Assembly (NCBI GenBank): GCA_027364845.1
Contig: DAHXOO010000006.1
Coordinates: forward strand, 67,084-109,906
Length of the DNA: 42,823 nucleotides
Reading direction: 5' to 3'
Source of the DNA: Pseudomonadota bacterium
GTDB lineage: Bacteria; Pseudomonadota; Gammaproteobacteria; Acidiferrobacterales; UBA6901
Below the pieces are notes generated by a model, which ran no database searches, was not told where the DNA came from, and was given only the letters and a program-made list of their open reading frames with translations. Within the stretch, counting starts at the first letter, position 1. Every line of letters starts with the position of its first letter. Positions 17,834-27,909 of this stretch are shown piece after piece. The translations under genes were made by a program, and so were the position numbers.

Positions 17834-18199
17834 TCAATCCTCGCTCTAGGCTGTCCGGCCTGGAATCATGCCATTGAGGAAGATCAAAGTAAAAGCGCGT
17901 GGCCACACCGGGAACAGTGTCGAATCCGACGCTGCAGCCGTGCACATCGATAATCGGGCGCGGCCCAATCCCAGTCGGGCACCGTCGGTCGGACACACGC
18001 TGGGCCCGTCTTCATTCGCACAGCATAACGGGTGCGCGGATTTGCACGCTCCCGAATGGCATGATAGCGTCCTAATATCGTCGGGATCATATTGGACGAA
18101 CTGGGTACCGCTGGCCAACCCAGCGCCGCTGCCAAGGTTCCGCAAGGCACGGTAGAAAATAAGGATCGCCGACGATCTGGGTAAGGAGGCCGTGCTTGC
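17834..18199. other. intergenic region between divergent ppnP and membrane-module genes
   Basis: I see no gene in these 366 bases. The first 26 bases belong to the 66-base segment that is duplicated at 20291-20356. The right end carries AAGGAGG at about 18183-18189, the probable ribosome site of the next gene. Promoters for both neighbours should lie here, but none stands out. Confidence 0.5.
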
Positions 18200-18877
18200 A
18201 TGAACTTGCTCGCATTCGCCGAAGGGCCCGCCCTCGTGACGTCGCTCTCGGTCATGATAATTGGACTGGCTTGGCGTCTGGTTGCAATCTTCCGCCATCC
18301 GACGCAGCGAAACCTGTCAGAACCGCGAAGCACCGCCACCATTGCAGGTGCGGTTCGTTGCATCTTCACCCGCATGGTTCCTCATCAGGAATTCCGCTCG
18401 AGCACAAAGCTGTCCTCCACCAACGGCTACGCGTACCACGTCGGTTTGGCCGTGGTGGTATTCGGGTACCTCCCCCACATCGATTTCCTGAAACGTGTGG
18501 TCGGCATCTCCTGGCCTGCGCTGCCAAATGTCGTGATCTATCTGGCCGCCGGCTTGACGATCATTTCACTGCTACTTGCCATCATGCTCAGATTGAGCGA
18601 CCCAGTATTGCAGCTGCTATCGAACTTTGACGACTATTTCAGCTGGTTCGTCACCATGTTCCCGGTAGCAACAGGGATGGTGGTTCTTGGGGCCATCGGT
18701 GGCCACTACCCGCCAAACGATCCGTCCGCCCATGATCTTGCTGTCGCCATCCACCTCCTGAGCGTTGAATTACTCTTTCTCTGGTTACCCTTTGGCAAGC
18801 TGGCCCATGCCGCACTCGTGTTCGTGTCGCGCTCGGCCATGGGTGCCGATTTTGCCCGAAAGGGAAGCCGCATATGA
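18200..18877 (+). CDS. NarI/DsrM-like membrane cytochrome b subunit
   Basis: A 225-residue integral membrane protein with about five hydrophobic segments (roughly 12-31, 78-95, 110-132, 148-168 and 182-207). The spacing of histidines in YHVGLAVVVFGYLPH and the HDLAVAIHLLSVELLF...KLAHAALV pair fits the heme-binding helices of NarI-type cytochromes as found in DsrM and in heterodisulfide-reductase-like complexes. It overlaps the HdrD/DsrK-like gene by 4 bases (ATGA), so both form one quinone-linked redox module. A segment of about 30 residues (40-75) looks like a soluble loop. The ribosome site AAGGAGG is a little far from the ATG (11 bases). Role: moving electrons between quinone and the partner iron-sulfur protein. 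Confidence 0.78.
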   Translation: MNLLAFAEGPALVTSLSVMIIGLAWRLVAIFRHPTQRNLSEPRSTATIAGAVRCIFTRMVPHQEFRSSTKLSSTNGYAYHVGLAVVVFGYLPHIDFLKRVVGISWPALPNVVIYLAAGLTIISLLLAIMLRLSDPVLQLLSNFDDYFSWFVTMFPVATGMVVLGAIGGHYPPNDPSAHDLAVAIHLLSVELLFLWLPFGKLAHAALVFVSRSAMGADFARKGSRI

Positions 18878-20220
18878 ACGGCGTTGACAGCCATCCTCTC
18901 GACCTCGAATCTCCTCGCCTCACTGTCAAGGCGCCGGAGGTCCGCTATGACAAGCAAGGCAACAATCCGGACGAGGAGCGAATTGCCGCAGCAATACTTG
19001 CCTTCGCAAAGGACTTTGGACGCACCGCAGCCGCCTATATGGAGTCATGCGTCCATTGCGGCCAGTGCGCACAGGCATGCCACTACTACGTAGCGTCTAA
19101 AGAGCCAAAATATACGCCGATCTGGAAACTGGAGCCGTTCAAACGGGCATACGCGAGAGAATCCGGACCGTTCGCCTTCATCTACAAAGCATTCAACCTC
19201 AAGCCAAAGGTGACGATCGAAGAATTTCAGGACTGGCAGACGCTGCTGTACGACTCGTGCTCCATGTGCGGCCGATGCAGTCTCATTTGCCCCATGGGCA
19301 TAGATATCGCCGCACTTGTGGGCAGAGCGCGTCACGGAATGTTTCAGGCCGGGCTTGTGCCCCATGAACTGTGGGCAGTGGCCGAGAGGGCCGAACGCGA
19401 GGGCAGTCCTTTGGGAGCTACCGCCAAGGTACTGAAGGAGCGCATTGGATGGCTCGCTGAAGAACATGACATTGATATCCCGCTGGACAAAGAGATCGCC
19501 GATGTTCTAGTAACGCTTTCATCCATCGAAATCATGAAATACCCGAATTCCATTGTGTCTCTCGCGAAGGTACTGAATCACATGGAAGCCTCTTGGACCC
19601 TGCGCAGCGACGGCTACGAGGCCACCAATTTCGGCCTTTTGTCAGGAAACTTTCAATGGCAAAGTGACATGAGCATGAGACTGATCAATGCGGCGATTGC
19701 CTGCAAAGCCAAACTCATGGTGTTGCCGGAGTGCGGCCATGCCTATGGCGCACTCCGTTGGGAAGGAGCGAATATCTACGGCAAAACCCTGCCGTTCAGG
19801 GTACTGCATATTTCCGAGTTGTTGGAGGAAAACATTAAGAACGGAAGGATCAGATTGAACCCGATGAACAAGTCGTTGACCTTCCACGATCCCTGCCAGA
19901 TATCGCGCCGGGGCGGCGCTACCGAAGCGCCGCGCAAGGTCATCAGCGCGCTTGGCGTCGATTTCCGGGAAATGAAGGACACCGGGGATTTTAATTGGTG
20001 CTGTGGTGGCGGAGGAGGGGTCGTTACCATTCATCGAGCTGACCCTCTACGCTACCGGGCATTCGAAATAAAGATGAAGCAGATAGATGATACGGGTGCC
20101 GAACTTGCAGTGACTGCCTGCTCAAACTGCCGGCTAACCTTTGATGATGGAAAAGCGCATTTCCATTGGGATAAATCAATGCACAGCCTGCTGGATCTAG
20201 TCGCAGATAATCTGGTGTGA
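18874..20220 (+). CDS. HdrD/DsrK-like iron-sulfur protein
   Basis: A 448-residue cytoplasmic redox protein. Two [4Fe-4S] motifs lie near the N-terminus: CVHCGQCAQAC (Cys59, 62, 65, 69) and CSMCGRCSLIC (Cys129, 132, 135, 139). The C-terminal half has the CCG-type domain used for a catalytic, non-cubane cluster: ECGHAYG, FHDPCQISRRGG, NWCCGGGGG and TACSNC. This layout matches HdrD, DsrK and related subunits that work with NarI-like cytochromes on disulfides or persulfides. Together with the upstream gene it forms a minimal two-gene complex; no other dsr or hdr genes are in the window. The physiological substrate is unknown. Confidence 0.85.
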   Translation: MNGVDSHPLDLESPRLTVKAPEVRYDKQGNNPDEERIAAAILAFAKDFGRTAAAYMESCVHCGQCAQACHYYVASKEPKYTPIWKLEPFKRAYARESGPFAFIYKAFNLKPKVTIEEFQDWQTLLYDSCSMCGRCSLICPMGIDIAALVGRARHGMFQAGLVPHELWAVAERAEREGSPLGATAKVLKERIGWLAEEHDIDIPLDKEIADVLVTLSSIEIMKYPNSIVSLAKVLNHMEASWTLRSDGYEATNFGLLSGNFQWQSDMSMRLINAAIACKAKLMVLPECGHAYGALRWEGANIYGKTLPFRVLHISELLEENIKNGRIRLNPMNKSLTFHDPCQISRRGGATEAPRKVISALGVDFREMKDTGDFNWCCGGGGGVVTIHRADPLRYRAFEIKMKQIDDTGAELAVTACSNCRLTFDDGKAHFHWDKSMHSLLDLVADNLV

Positions 20221-20720
20221 CTAGGGTCCTGGCTGTAACCGGACAGAAAGTCGGCACAAACCATTCCCCACCACCCTAGACATCATGTCATGCTGGTCCG
20301 GATCTTTACCTCGACGTTCTTGAAGCTTGTTCAATCCTCGCGCCAGGCTGTCCGGCACGCCTGGGCCATGATCCGTCACTGAAATGCGCAAGTTCGCGCC
20401 ACCTCCTCCACTCTGGCCTCAACCACGCCTGCGTGAGGCGAAAAGCGTACGGCGTCCAAAACCAGACAGTCTATGCCTGGATCAGGCACGTGCCGTCGGC
20501 ATACACAGGGGACGCCCCGCGCCCGGGCTCTGACACCAAGACCACCACGGACACCGCGGCAAGGCGTGCGATCCTCGTCGACCACACGCTACGAGTTCTG
20601 CCAGATTGAGATGGCGGAGATCAAGCTTCACGATTCCGGACTGGATGTCGTCCGTGTCGATGACATCGCCGATCAGGCGCGACGCGCGTGGACGAGGGAA
20701 TTGCAAGTCCTTGCGGCCAT
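20221..20720. other. gene-free region with duplicated ppnP start and HTH-like fragment
   Basis: No intact gene is present. It holds the broken copy of the ppnP start (20291-20356). About 20427-20490 on the plus strand reads AYGVQNQTVYAWI, which resembles the helix-turn-helix of transposases (pattern YGVSxQTVYxW), but stops follow in every frame. This looks like debris from duplication or insertion events. Confidence 0.45.
20291..20356 (-). repeat. duplicated ppnP start region, damaged
   Basis: By my count this segment matches 17794-17859 at 59 of 66 positions without gaps. It spans the first 13 codons of ppnP and 26 bases upstream. The ATG of ppnP is changed to ACA here, and the reading frame ends within about eight codons beyond the match. 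Both copies are in the same orientation and flank the NarI-like/HdrD-like module. Confidence 0.8.
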
Positions 20721-21566
20721 TCACAGTTCGGTCAGGTAGCGCGCCATTTTCGCGCGCAATGCCACATCCGGCAGGCGCCCGCGGCCGGCCAGCAAGTCGT
20801 CAAGCGCATGCTCGGGGTTGTCAGTCGCCGGAATTACGCAGGTAACCGCCGGATGGGAAAGAATGAACTTGAGCATGAATTGTGCCCAGCTCGCGCAATC
20901 GAACTCGGATGCCCACAACGGCAGCGACCTGCCGCGCAGCCTGGAAAATAGCCCGCCCTCTTCGAACGGGCGGTTCACAAGGACAGCCACGCGCCGCTCT
21001 TGCGCCAGTGGCAGCAGGCGGGATTCGGCTGCGGTCGAGACAATCGAGTAATTTACCTGCAGGAAATCGATATCGCCGGTCGTGATCGCACGTTCCAAGT
21101 CTGGATAGGCGCTTTCTGAATAGTGCGTGACGCCAATGTAACGCACTCGTCCTTGTTCCTTCCACGCGCGCAGCGTCGTCAGGTGGGTTGTCCAGTCCAC
21201 AAGATTGTGCACTTGCATCAGATCGAAGCAAGTCACACGCAGGCGCTGCAGCGACTTCTCCATCTGGCGAACGCCCTGGTCACGCCCCTGGACCCAGACT
21301 TTGGTAGCGAGAAACAGCCGCTCGCCCAGGCCCAGCTCCTGCACCAGATCGCCGACCACCGATTCCGCGGATCCGTACATGGGCGAGGAATCCACAACCC
21401 GCGCTCCACCTTGCGCGAACAGGCGCAGCACGGCGCGCGGCCCGGCATACCGCGCCGGGTGTTCGCCCACGTCAAACGTGCGCCAGGTTCCAAGCCCGAT
21501 AACCGGCAGCAGCTCGCCGGAGCCCGGAATCGGCCGTGTCAACAGATTCGAACGTTCCAACGCCAT
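20721..21566 (-). CDS. aldo/keto reductase
   Basis: A 281-residue NADPH-dependent oxidoreductase of the AKR superfamily. The start MALERSNLLTRPIPGSGE is supported by GGCGGAG upstream; the frame is open for 16 more codons but those do not fit the family. The catalytic tetrad is visible: Asp and Tyr in VDSSPMYGSAESVVG, Lys in FLATKVWVQG, His in LMQVHNLVDW. The end contains VIPATDNPEHALDDLLAG, a typical cofactor-site segment. The substrate is unknown. It stands alone between two gene-poor regions. Confidence 0.88.
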   Translation of the reverse strand: MALERSNLLTRPIPGSGELLPVIGLGTWRTFDVGEHPARYAGPRAVLRLFAQGGARVVDSSPMYGSAESVVGDLVQELGLGERLFLATKVWVQGRDQGVRQMEKSLQRLRVTCFDLMQVHNLVDWTTHLTTLRAWKEQGRVRYIGVTHYSESAYPDLERAITTGDIDFLQVNYSIVSTAAESRLLPLAQERRVAVLVNRPFEEGGLFSRLRGRSLPLWASEFDCASWAQFMLKFILSHPAVTCVIPATDNPEHALDDLLAGRGRLPDVALRAKMARYLTEL

Positions 21567-22182
21567 GATCGATTCTCCGCCCAGATGCCGCAATCCGGAA
21601 CCGGGCTGCAGCAACTTTAAGACCCGTGGCCACCCCCGTTGGAATGCCGGCTTTCTTGAAAAGTACTGCCCTCAGCGAATACCGGGGGGGAATATTTCTG
21701 ACAAACCGTTGCCAGTGTCCGGAGTCAGCCGTTTCAGGTTGTCATCGAGTATACCGCTCCATTCCGAAAAATCAGGATCAACTTCATGATTTCGCACCGA
21801 ACGCAGGCAACACGCGGCCGCTTTGCGCACGTCCTGGGGATAAATGTCGGGCGCTGCACAACAATGTGCTGAGCAGGGTCACGGGCACTACAGATGCGAG
21901 CAGACTGTGCCTTGGAGAACGAGCATTTCGCGCCGGTCGAAACTCGACGTTGGCGCCCCGCTTCACGGAAATGGCCTGAAAACTCTGCCATCTGTGGCTC
22001 GATGACGCCAGGGCCCGCCAGCACGCAAAGTCGCCGCTCGGATTCGGGTCACGGCGCGTGGGCACTGCTGCGTGAAAGCCGACAGAGGGACAGCAGCAGG
22101 CTCGGAGGGGAAAGAATCACTCGAGCTGCGGCAGTCCATCCGGAGAAGTCGTTAGGTTGCGCCCGCAAGATACAGCACCTTA
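21567..22182. other. gene-free stretch
   Basis: I find no supported gene, RNA or repeat in these 616 bases. All open frames are short, lack ribosome sites, and do not resemble proteins. The downstream end of the cbb operon (minus strand) finishes at 22183; no clear terminator hairpin with a T-run follows it. Confidence 0.4.
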
Positions 22183-22536
22183 TTATCGGCGCATTGCCGC
22201 GAGACGCGTTTCCAGCATCGTATCCATGGTCGCGAGCGAAGAGCTGCTGATGAGGCCCGCGTGTACATGGTAGATATGCATCACGCAGCACACCGGCTCG
22301 TGCAGAGCGCGTCCGGACGGAGCGAATTCAGCCCACTCGACGAGCGGCAGCTCACTCTCTCCGTGCATGCATAGCCAAGATGTCTCCTCGAGAAACAGGT
22401 CGATGCCGCGCGGCAATTCCAGACGTAGCGGATTCGCCAGCCGCCGCAACGCCAGGCGCACGCGGTTGTATCGGACCGCATCGACCGACAGCGGCAGACT
22501 GCGCAGCGGTGGAATGTCCCGCACGCGCGTAACCAT
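22183..22536 (-). CDS. unknown 117-residue protein coupled to cbbX
   Basis: The ATG (22534-22536) lies one base after the cbbX stop (TGACATG), so translation is almost certainly coupled to CbbX. The product begins MVTRVRDIPPLRSLPLSVDA, is rich in Arg and Leu in its first half, and has FLEETSWLCMHG and CVMHIYHVHAGL in the second half. There is no signal peptide or clear membrane helix. I do not recognise the family. Position at the end of a red-type RuBisCO operon suggests a role in RuBisCO assembly, activation or regulation, but that is only inference from context. Confidence 0.7.
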   Translation of the reverse strand: MVTRVRDIPPLRSLPLSVDAVRYNRVRLALRRLANPLRLELPRGIDLFLEETSWLCMHGESELPLVEWAEFAPSGRALHEPVCCVMHIYHVHAGLISSSSLATMDTMLETRLAAMRR

Positions 22537-22537
22537 G

Positions 22538-23512
22538 TCACTTTGCTCCTGCGCCCGGCTCCTGTTCGTCCGGAACCCCATCGCTGAATACACGACTCGC
22601 CACGATGTCCTCCGGCTCGAGGTTCATCAGGTCGTTCTTGGTCAGTCGGTCGCGCGCATGGGCAAACAGCCGGTTTGCCTGGCGCAGCCGCGCGCGATCC
22701 AGGGCGTTTCGGATTGATCGCGCGTTGGCGAAGTGCGGCATAACCATGCGCCGCCGAATGTAGTCGCCGAACGCTTTTTCCGCTTCCGGGCTGAAACGGT
22801 ACTGAATTTGCGCGAGCATGAGCGAGGCAATGGCCATGAGCTCTTCGCCGCTGTAGTCCGGAAAGTCCAAGTGGTGCGCGATGCGCGAGCGCATCCCGGG
22901 ATTGCTGAGAAAAAATCGGTCCATCTTGTCCTTGTATCCGGCGAGGATCACCACAAGGTCATCACGGTTGTTTTCCATGATCTGCAGCAGGATTTCAATC
23001 GCTTCCTGGCCGTAATCACGCTCGTTCTCAGGTCGGTAAAGGTAATAGGCTTCGTCTATAAACAGCACCCCACCCATGGCGCGCTTGAGCACTTCTTTGG
23101 TCTTGGGTGCAGTGTGTCCGATGTACTGGCCGACGAGATCGTCACGCGTCACCGCAACCAAGTGGCCCTGGCGCACGTAACCCAACCGATGGAGGATCTC
23201 CGCCATGCGCAACGCCACCGTAGTCTTTCCGGTTCCTGGGTTACCGGTGAAAGACATGTGCAGCGTCGGCGTCTCGGTGGTAAGTCCGAGCTGCCGGCGC
23301 AAGCGGTCGACGAGCAGCAGCGAGGCAATTTCGCGGATGCGCGTCTTCACTGGTTTCAGTCCGACCAGTTCGCGATCAAGCTTGTCGAGCACTTCCTGGA
23401 CCTGAGAGTCGCGGAAGGCCGCCTCGAGATCCACCGGGGTATCGCCCGGCACCGCGTGCACGACCGTCTCCCCCACCTGCGGTCCGCTCTTCTTTTCGCT
23501 TGCTTCAGTCAT
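22538..23512 (-). CDS. cbbX: red-type RuBisCO activase
   Basis: CbbX is an AAA+ hexamer that pulls on the C-terminus of the large subunit of red-type RuBisCO to release inhibitory sugar phosphates. The 324-residue product has Walker [12 protein letters not shown] (90-100), Walker [14 protein letters not shown] (147-159), and sensor region [11 protein letters not shown] followed by [18 protein letters not shown], all family-typical. The extended N-terminus with [20 protein letters not shown] is also CbbX-like. It pairs with form IC RuBisCO upstream, consistent with the red type. About 750 bases separate it from cbbS, unusual for the operon. Confidence 0.95.
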   Translation of the reverse strand: MTEASEKKSGPQVGETVVHAVPGDTPVDLEAAFRDSQVQEVLDKLDRELVGLKPVKTRIREIASLLLVDRLRRQLGLTTETPTLHMSFTGNPGTGKTTVALRMAEILHRLGYVRQGHLVAVTRDDLVGQYIGHTAPKTKEVLKRAMGGVLFIDEAYYLYRPENERDYGQEAIEILLQIMENNRDDLVVILAGYKDKMDRFFLSNPGMRSRIAHHLDFPDYSGEELMAIASLMLAQIQYRFSPEAEKAFGDYIRRRMVMPHFANARSIRNALDRARLRQANRLFAHARDRLTKNDLMNLEPEDIVASRVFSDGVPDEQEPGAGAK

Positions 23513-24261
23513 GAATGGCCTTCTTCGCTACCTAGTCGGCGGAAAGTACCGCCCTCCCATTTTTTACCGCGGCGCGTCCGGCTGCTCCGGCCAACGCCCC
23601 ACCCGCGTGTGCGCAATCGGATGCGCCTGGCTCGTACGAGGTAACGACCAAACAGTTGGCCATCACCGGATTTTCGCCGTGCAGCACACCAATTCTGGCC
23701 ATCTGCTCCTTGAACTTTGGATTACCCATCGCCGCCAGCCTGCAAGATGGCCGTCAGCGGCAAGGATCGAGGGGCGGCGTAGATCGAAGCGTTGTCGCAG
23801 CGCTTGTGCCGGAAACGCGCAAGCAAGATTTTGATGCTCGCGCCGACGTGCGAGTACTTGCTGCCCCGGGTATGCCGCCCTGAAAGCACGATCATGCCGA
23901 ACTCCTGCTCCATCAGGAGCACCTCTTTTAGAGTCGTGCTGGAAACAACGACGCTGCCGCATGCACCTTTGACGGAGCCGGAATTGAGCCTCACAACCAC
24001 AACATCCGCGCCGGCACAACTTCTATCTCTTCCACCGATTCGATCTCCCCAAAGCCGTCGGTCAGCGGAGTCAACACCGTCGTCATGCAGGCCTTCCTCG
24101 CTTCCTCGACGGTCAGATGGCGCGAATCGCCCATCGAACCATGAACCGGGCCGGCGCCCGCTGCGGAAGCCGTGCCGCAACCGTTCGCGCCGGGGTGGCA
24201 CTTTGCTCGACCACTGATACAAAGTGGCCCCGACACAAACAATTGTGGTCCGGATCACCCG
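23513..24261 (-). other. unassigned spacer between cbbS and cbbX with three coupled small frames
   Basis: Three minus-strand frames lie head to tail: 23991-24242 (83 residues, includes HLTVEEARKACMTTVLTPLTDGFGE), 23722-23994 (90 residues from GTG, includes LLMEQEFGMIVLSGRHTRG) and 23532-23729 (65 residues, begins MGNPKFKEQMARIGVLHGEN). Overlaps are 4 bases (GTGA) and 8 bases, as in real operons. Alternatively they are pieces of one gene broken by frameshifts, because protein-like sequence continues across the first junction in a shifted frame (AGADVVVVRLNSG). I recognise no family. Third-position GC is high, which supports at least past coding. Confidence 0.35.
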
Positions 24262-24699
24262 TCAGCGATAGCGCTCACCCTCCGGCCGATCGGCAGCGTA
24301 CGACTGAATGGTGTACCGGATTTGGCGCCCGTCGACTTCCTGGCGGATTAGGCCAAACCCAGGCTCGACCTTCGGCCGATTCACGATGAATGACAACTTG
24401 ATGCTTTCGGTGCCACGTGTACTGTCGAAAGCGTTGAGCCGGATATAGTGATTCGGATACGCCTTGCGGCACTGGTTGACTTCGTAAAGGATACCGGCTG
24501 CATCTTTGATGTCGAACATCGGTATCCCCCACATATCCCAGTACGTGTTGCGCGGATGCGGATCGTCGGTGAATTCTACACTCAACGCCCAACTGTTCTT
24601 CAGGCAGTACTGGATCTGCTTGGAGATCTGCTCGTCAGTCAGGTCCGGAAGGAAGGAAAACGTTCCCTGCGTTATGCGGCTTCCGTGATTGGTCATCAT
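24262..24699 (-). CDS. cbbS: RuBisCO small subunit, red-type (form IC)
   Basis: The 145-residue product starts [18 protein letters not shown] after eight extra residues, and has the small-subunit core [28 protein letters not shown] and [12 protein letters not shown]. The C-terminal extension ([18 protein letters not shown] to the end) forms the beta-hairpin seen only in red-type small subunits. It follows cbbL by 18 bases. It assembles with CbbL as an L8S8 enzyme that carboxylates ribulose 1,5-bisphosphate. The start could be either of two adjacent ATG codons. Confidence 0.95.
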   Translation of the reverse strand: MMTNHGSRITQGTFSFLPDLTDEQISKQIQYCLKNSWALSVEFTDDPHPRNTYWDMWGIPMFDIKDAAGILYEVNQCRKAYPNHYIRLNAFDSTRGTESIKLSFIVNRPKVEPGFGLIRQEVDGRQIRYTIQSYAADRPEGERYR

Positions 24700-24717
24700 A
24701 GCGGGTGTTCCTCGCGA

Positions 24718-26355
<1,638 letters not shown>

Positions 26356-27324
26356 ATGCGTCATATGACATTCCGCCAGCTAGAGGTGTTTGAAGCGATC
26401 GCGCGTCATGGAAGCTTCACGCGTGCAGCCGAGGAACTGTTTCTTACACAGCCGACTGCTTCGATGCAGATCAAGCGCCTCGGCGACACCATCGGCTTGC
26501 CGCTTTTCGAGCAGGTGGGCAAGCGCATTTACCTCACCGACGCCGGGCGCGAGCTCCACGCCGCCTGCCACGAGATTTTCGAGAGGCTCGATCGCTCCGC
26601 GATGACAGTGGCTGACATGAAGGGATTAAAAAAGGGCCACCTGCGGCTAGCAGTGGTCACGACCGCAAAGTATTTCGCTCCACGCCTGCTGGGACCGTTT
26701 TATCATCGCTATCCGGGCATCGACGTCGCGCTCAAGGTAACGAATCGCGAGCGCATACTTGAGCGGCTGGCGGACAATCTGGATGACCTGTGCATCCTCG
26801 GTCAGCCGCCGGAGGAACTGGACGCTGAAATCCAGCCGTTTCTGGAGAATCCCCTCGTGATCCTGGCCCCGGCGAATCACCCGCTTGCAAAGCGCAGGAG
26901 AATTCCGCTCACGCGCATCGCCGAGGAACCGTTTCTCATGCGCGAACCAGGTTCTGGCACGCGCATGGCATTGGAGCGCCTGTTCAAGCAACACAACCTC
27001 AAGATCACGGTACGCATGGAGCTCGGCAGCAACGAGGCTATCAAGCAGGCGATCGTAGGAGGCCTGGGAATATCAGTGCTGTCGCAGCATGCCCTTGCGC
27101 TCGATGGCATAGCCGGCCAGCTCACCATTCTGGACGCGCAATACTTTCCGATTCAGCGCCACTGGTACGTGGCCTACCCGCGCGGCAAGCAGCTTTCGGT
27201 CGTGGCGCGCACTTTTCTGGACTATCTCTTCGAGGTGCGGCAGCATTTCGCGGCGCCGCCGTACCCGACTACATCCAAGAATCGTCGCGGAAAACGCCCC
27301 TCGCGGAACAGGCGAACTGCCTGA
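26356..27324 (+). CDS. cbbR: LysR-family transcriptional regulator of the cbb operon
   Basis: CbbR senses Calvin-cycle metabolites and activates cbb genes. The 322-residue product has the N-terminal winged helix-turn-helix (TFRQLEVFEAIARHGSFTRA and LTQPTASMQIKRLGD, residues 5-47), then the LysR substrate-binding domain with GHLRLAVVTTAKYFAPRLL at about 94-112. The phrase TAKYF and the downstream REPGSGTRMALER are frequent in CbbR. It is transcribed divergently from cbbL, the classical arrangement. Either ATG at 26356 or at 26365 could be used. The last 20 residues are basic and probably disordered. Confidence 0.92.
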   Translation: MRHMTFRQLEVFEAIARHGSFTRAAEELFLTQPTASMQIKRLGDTIGLPLFEQVGKRIYLTDAGRELHAACHEIFERLDRSAMTVADMKGLKKGHLRLAVVTTAKYFAPRLLGPFYHRYPGIDVALKVTNRERILERLADNLDDLCILGQPPEELDAEIQPFLENPLVILAPANHPLAKRRRIPLTRIAEEPFLMREPGSGTRMALERLFKQHNLKITVRMELGSNEAIKQAIVGGLGISVLSQHALALDGIAGQLTILDAQYFPIQRHWYVAYPRGKQLSVVARTFLDYLFEVRQHFAAPPYPTTSKNRRGKRPSRNRRTA

Positions 27325-27909
27325 TCGACCGGATTTTCGGGCGCCACGCTCTCCAACCGAAAGTGCGACGAGGAAGTAAGCGGGAGCCGCCGACGCTCGC
27401 GGTATTTCGGAGCATGACCATATCGGTCAGCGACCCTGCCGTTAGTTAGTGCCAGCCCATCTCTCGCTGTTCTCCCCTTGGAAGAGACATTTTTCCATCG
27501 CGCGAGCGCGCCAAAAACGCGCGCAGGCAAGGCCTTGCAACCGACAAATTGTACTGGCGTTATTTCACCGCGCGCATGTTTTCATAATGCATCGAACTGC
27601 ATATTGACAGCGAAGTCCATTGCCATCACAGCGACGTCGAGCGCGAAGACCGCCGCTTGCGGGGCAGATGCGTCGCTCAGCGCCACATCCTTTTATCCGG
27701 ATGAGTTCGGCGACGCCCGAGGAGACACCAGAAGCGAAAAGATCCCGGTACACAATCCAGGAACACGCTGACCAAAAGCACCGTTTTTCTCGGCCTGCAG
27801 CTGCGTCATCGATGAATACAAGCCGCAGGCGCCGTTCGGTACTACCGCAAGGGATTGCACTTCGTACTCCCGGTACGGATCGCACCCTGGCCTTCGCAGG
27901 CGCAGGCGG
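27325..27909. other. gene-free stretch
   Basis: These 585 bases lie between convergent cbbR and the large regulator. I see no supported gene or RNA and no clear terminator. Open frames on both strands are short, rich in arginine or serine, and unlike known proteins. Confidence 0.4.

Noticed and set aside
21734-22065. short frames on the minus strand near 22000
   Set aside because: No ribosome sites and serine/arginine-rich noise; nothing supports coding.
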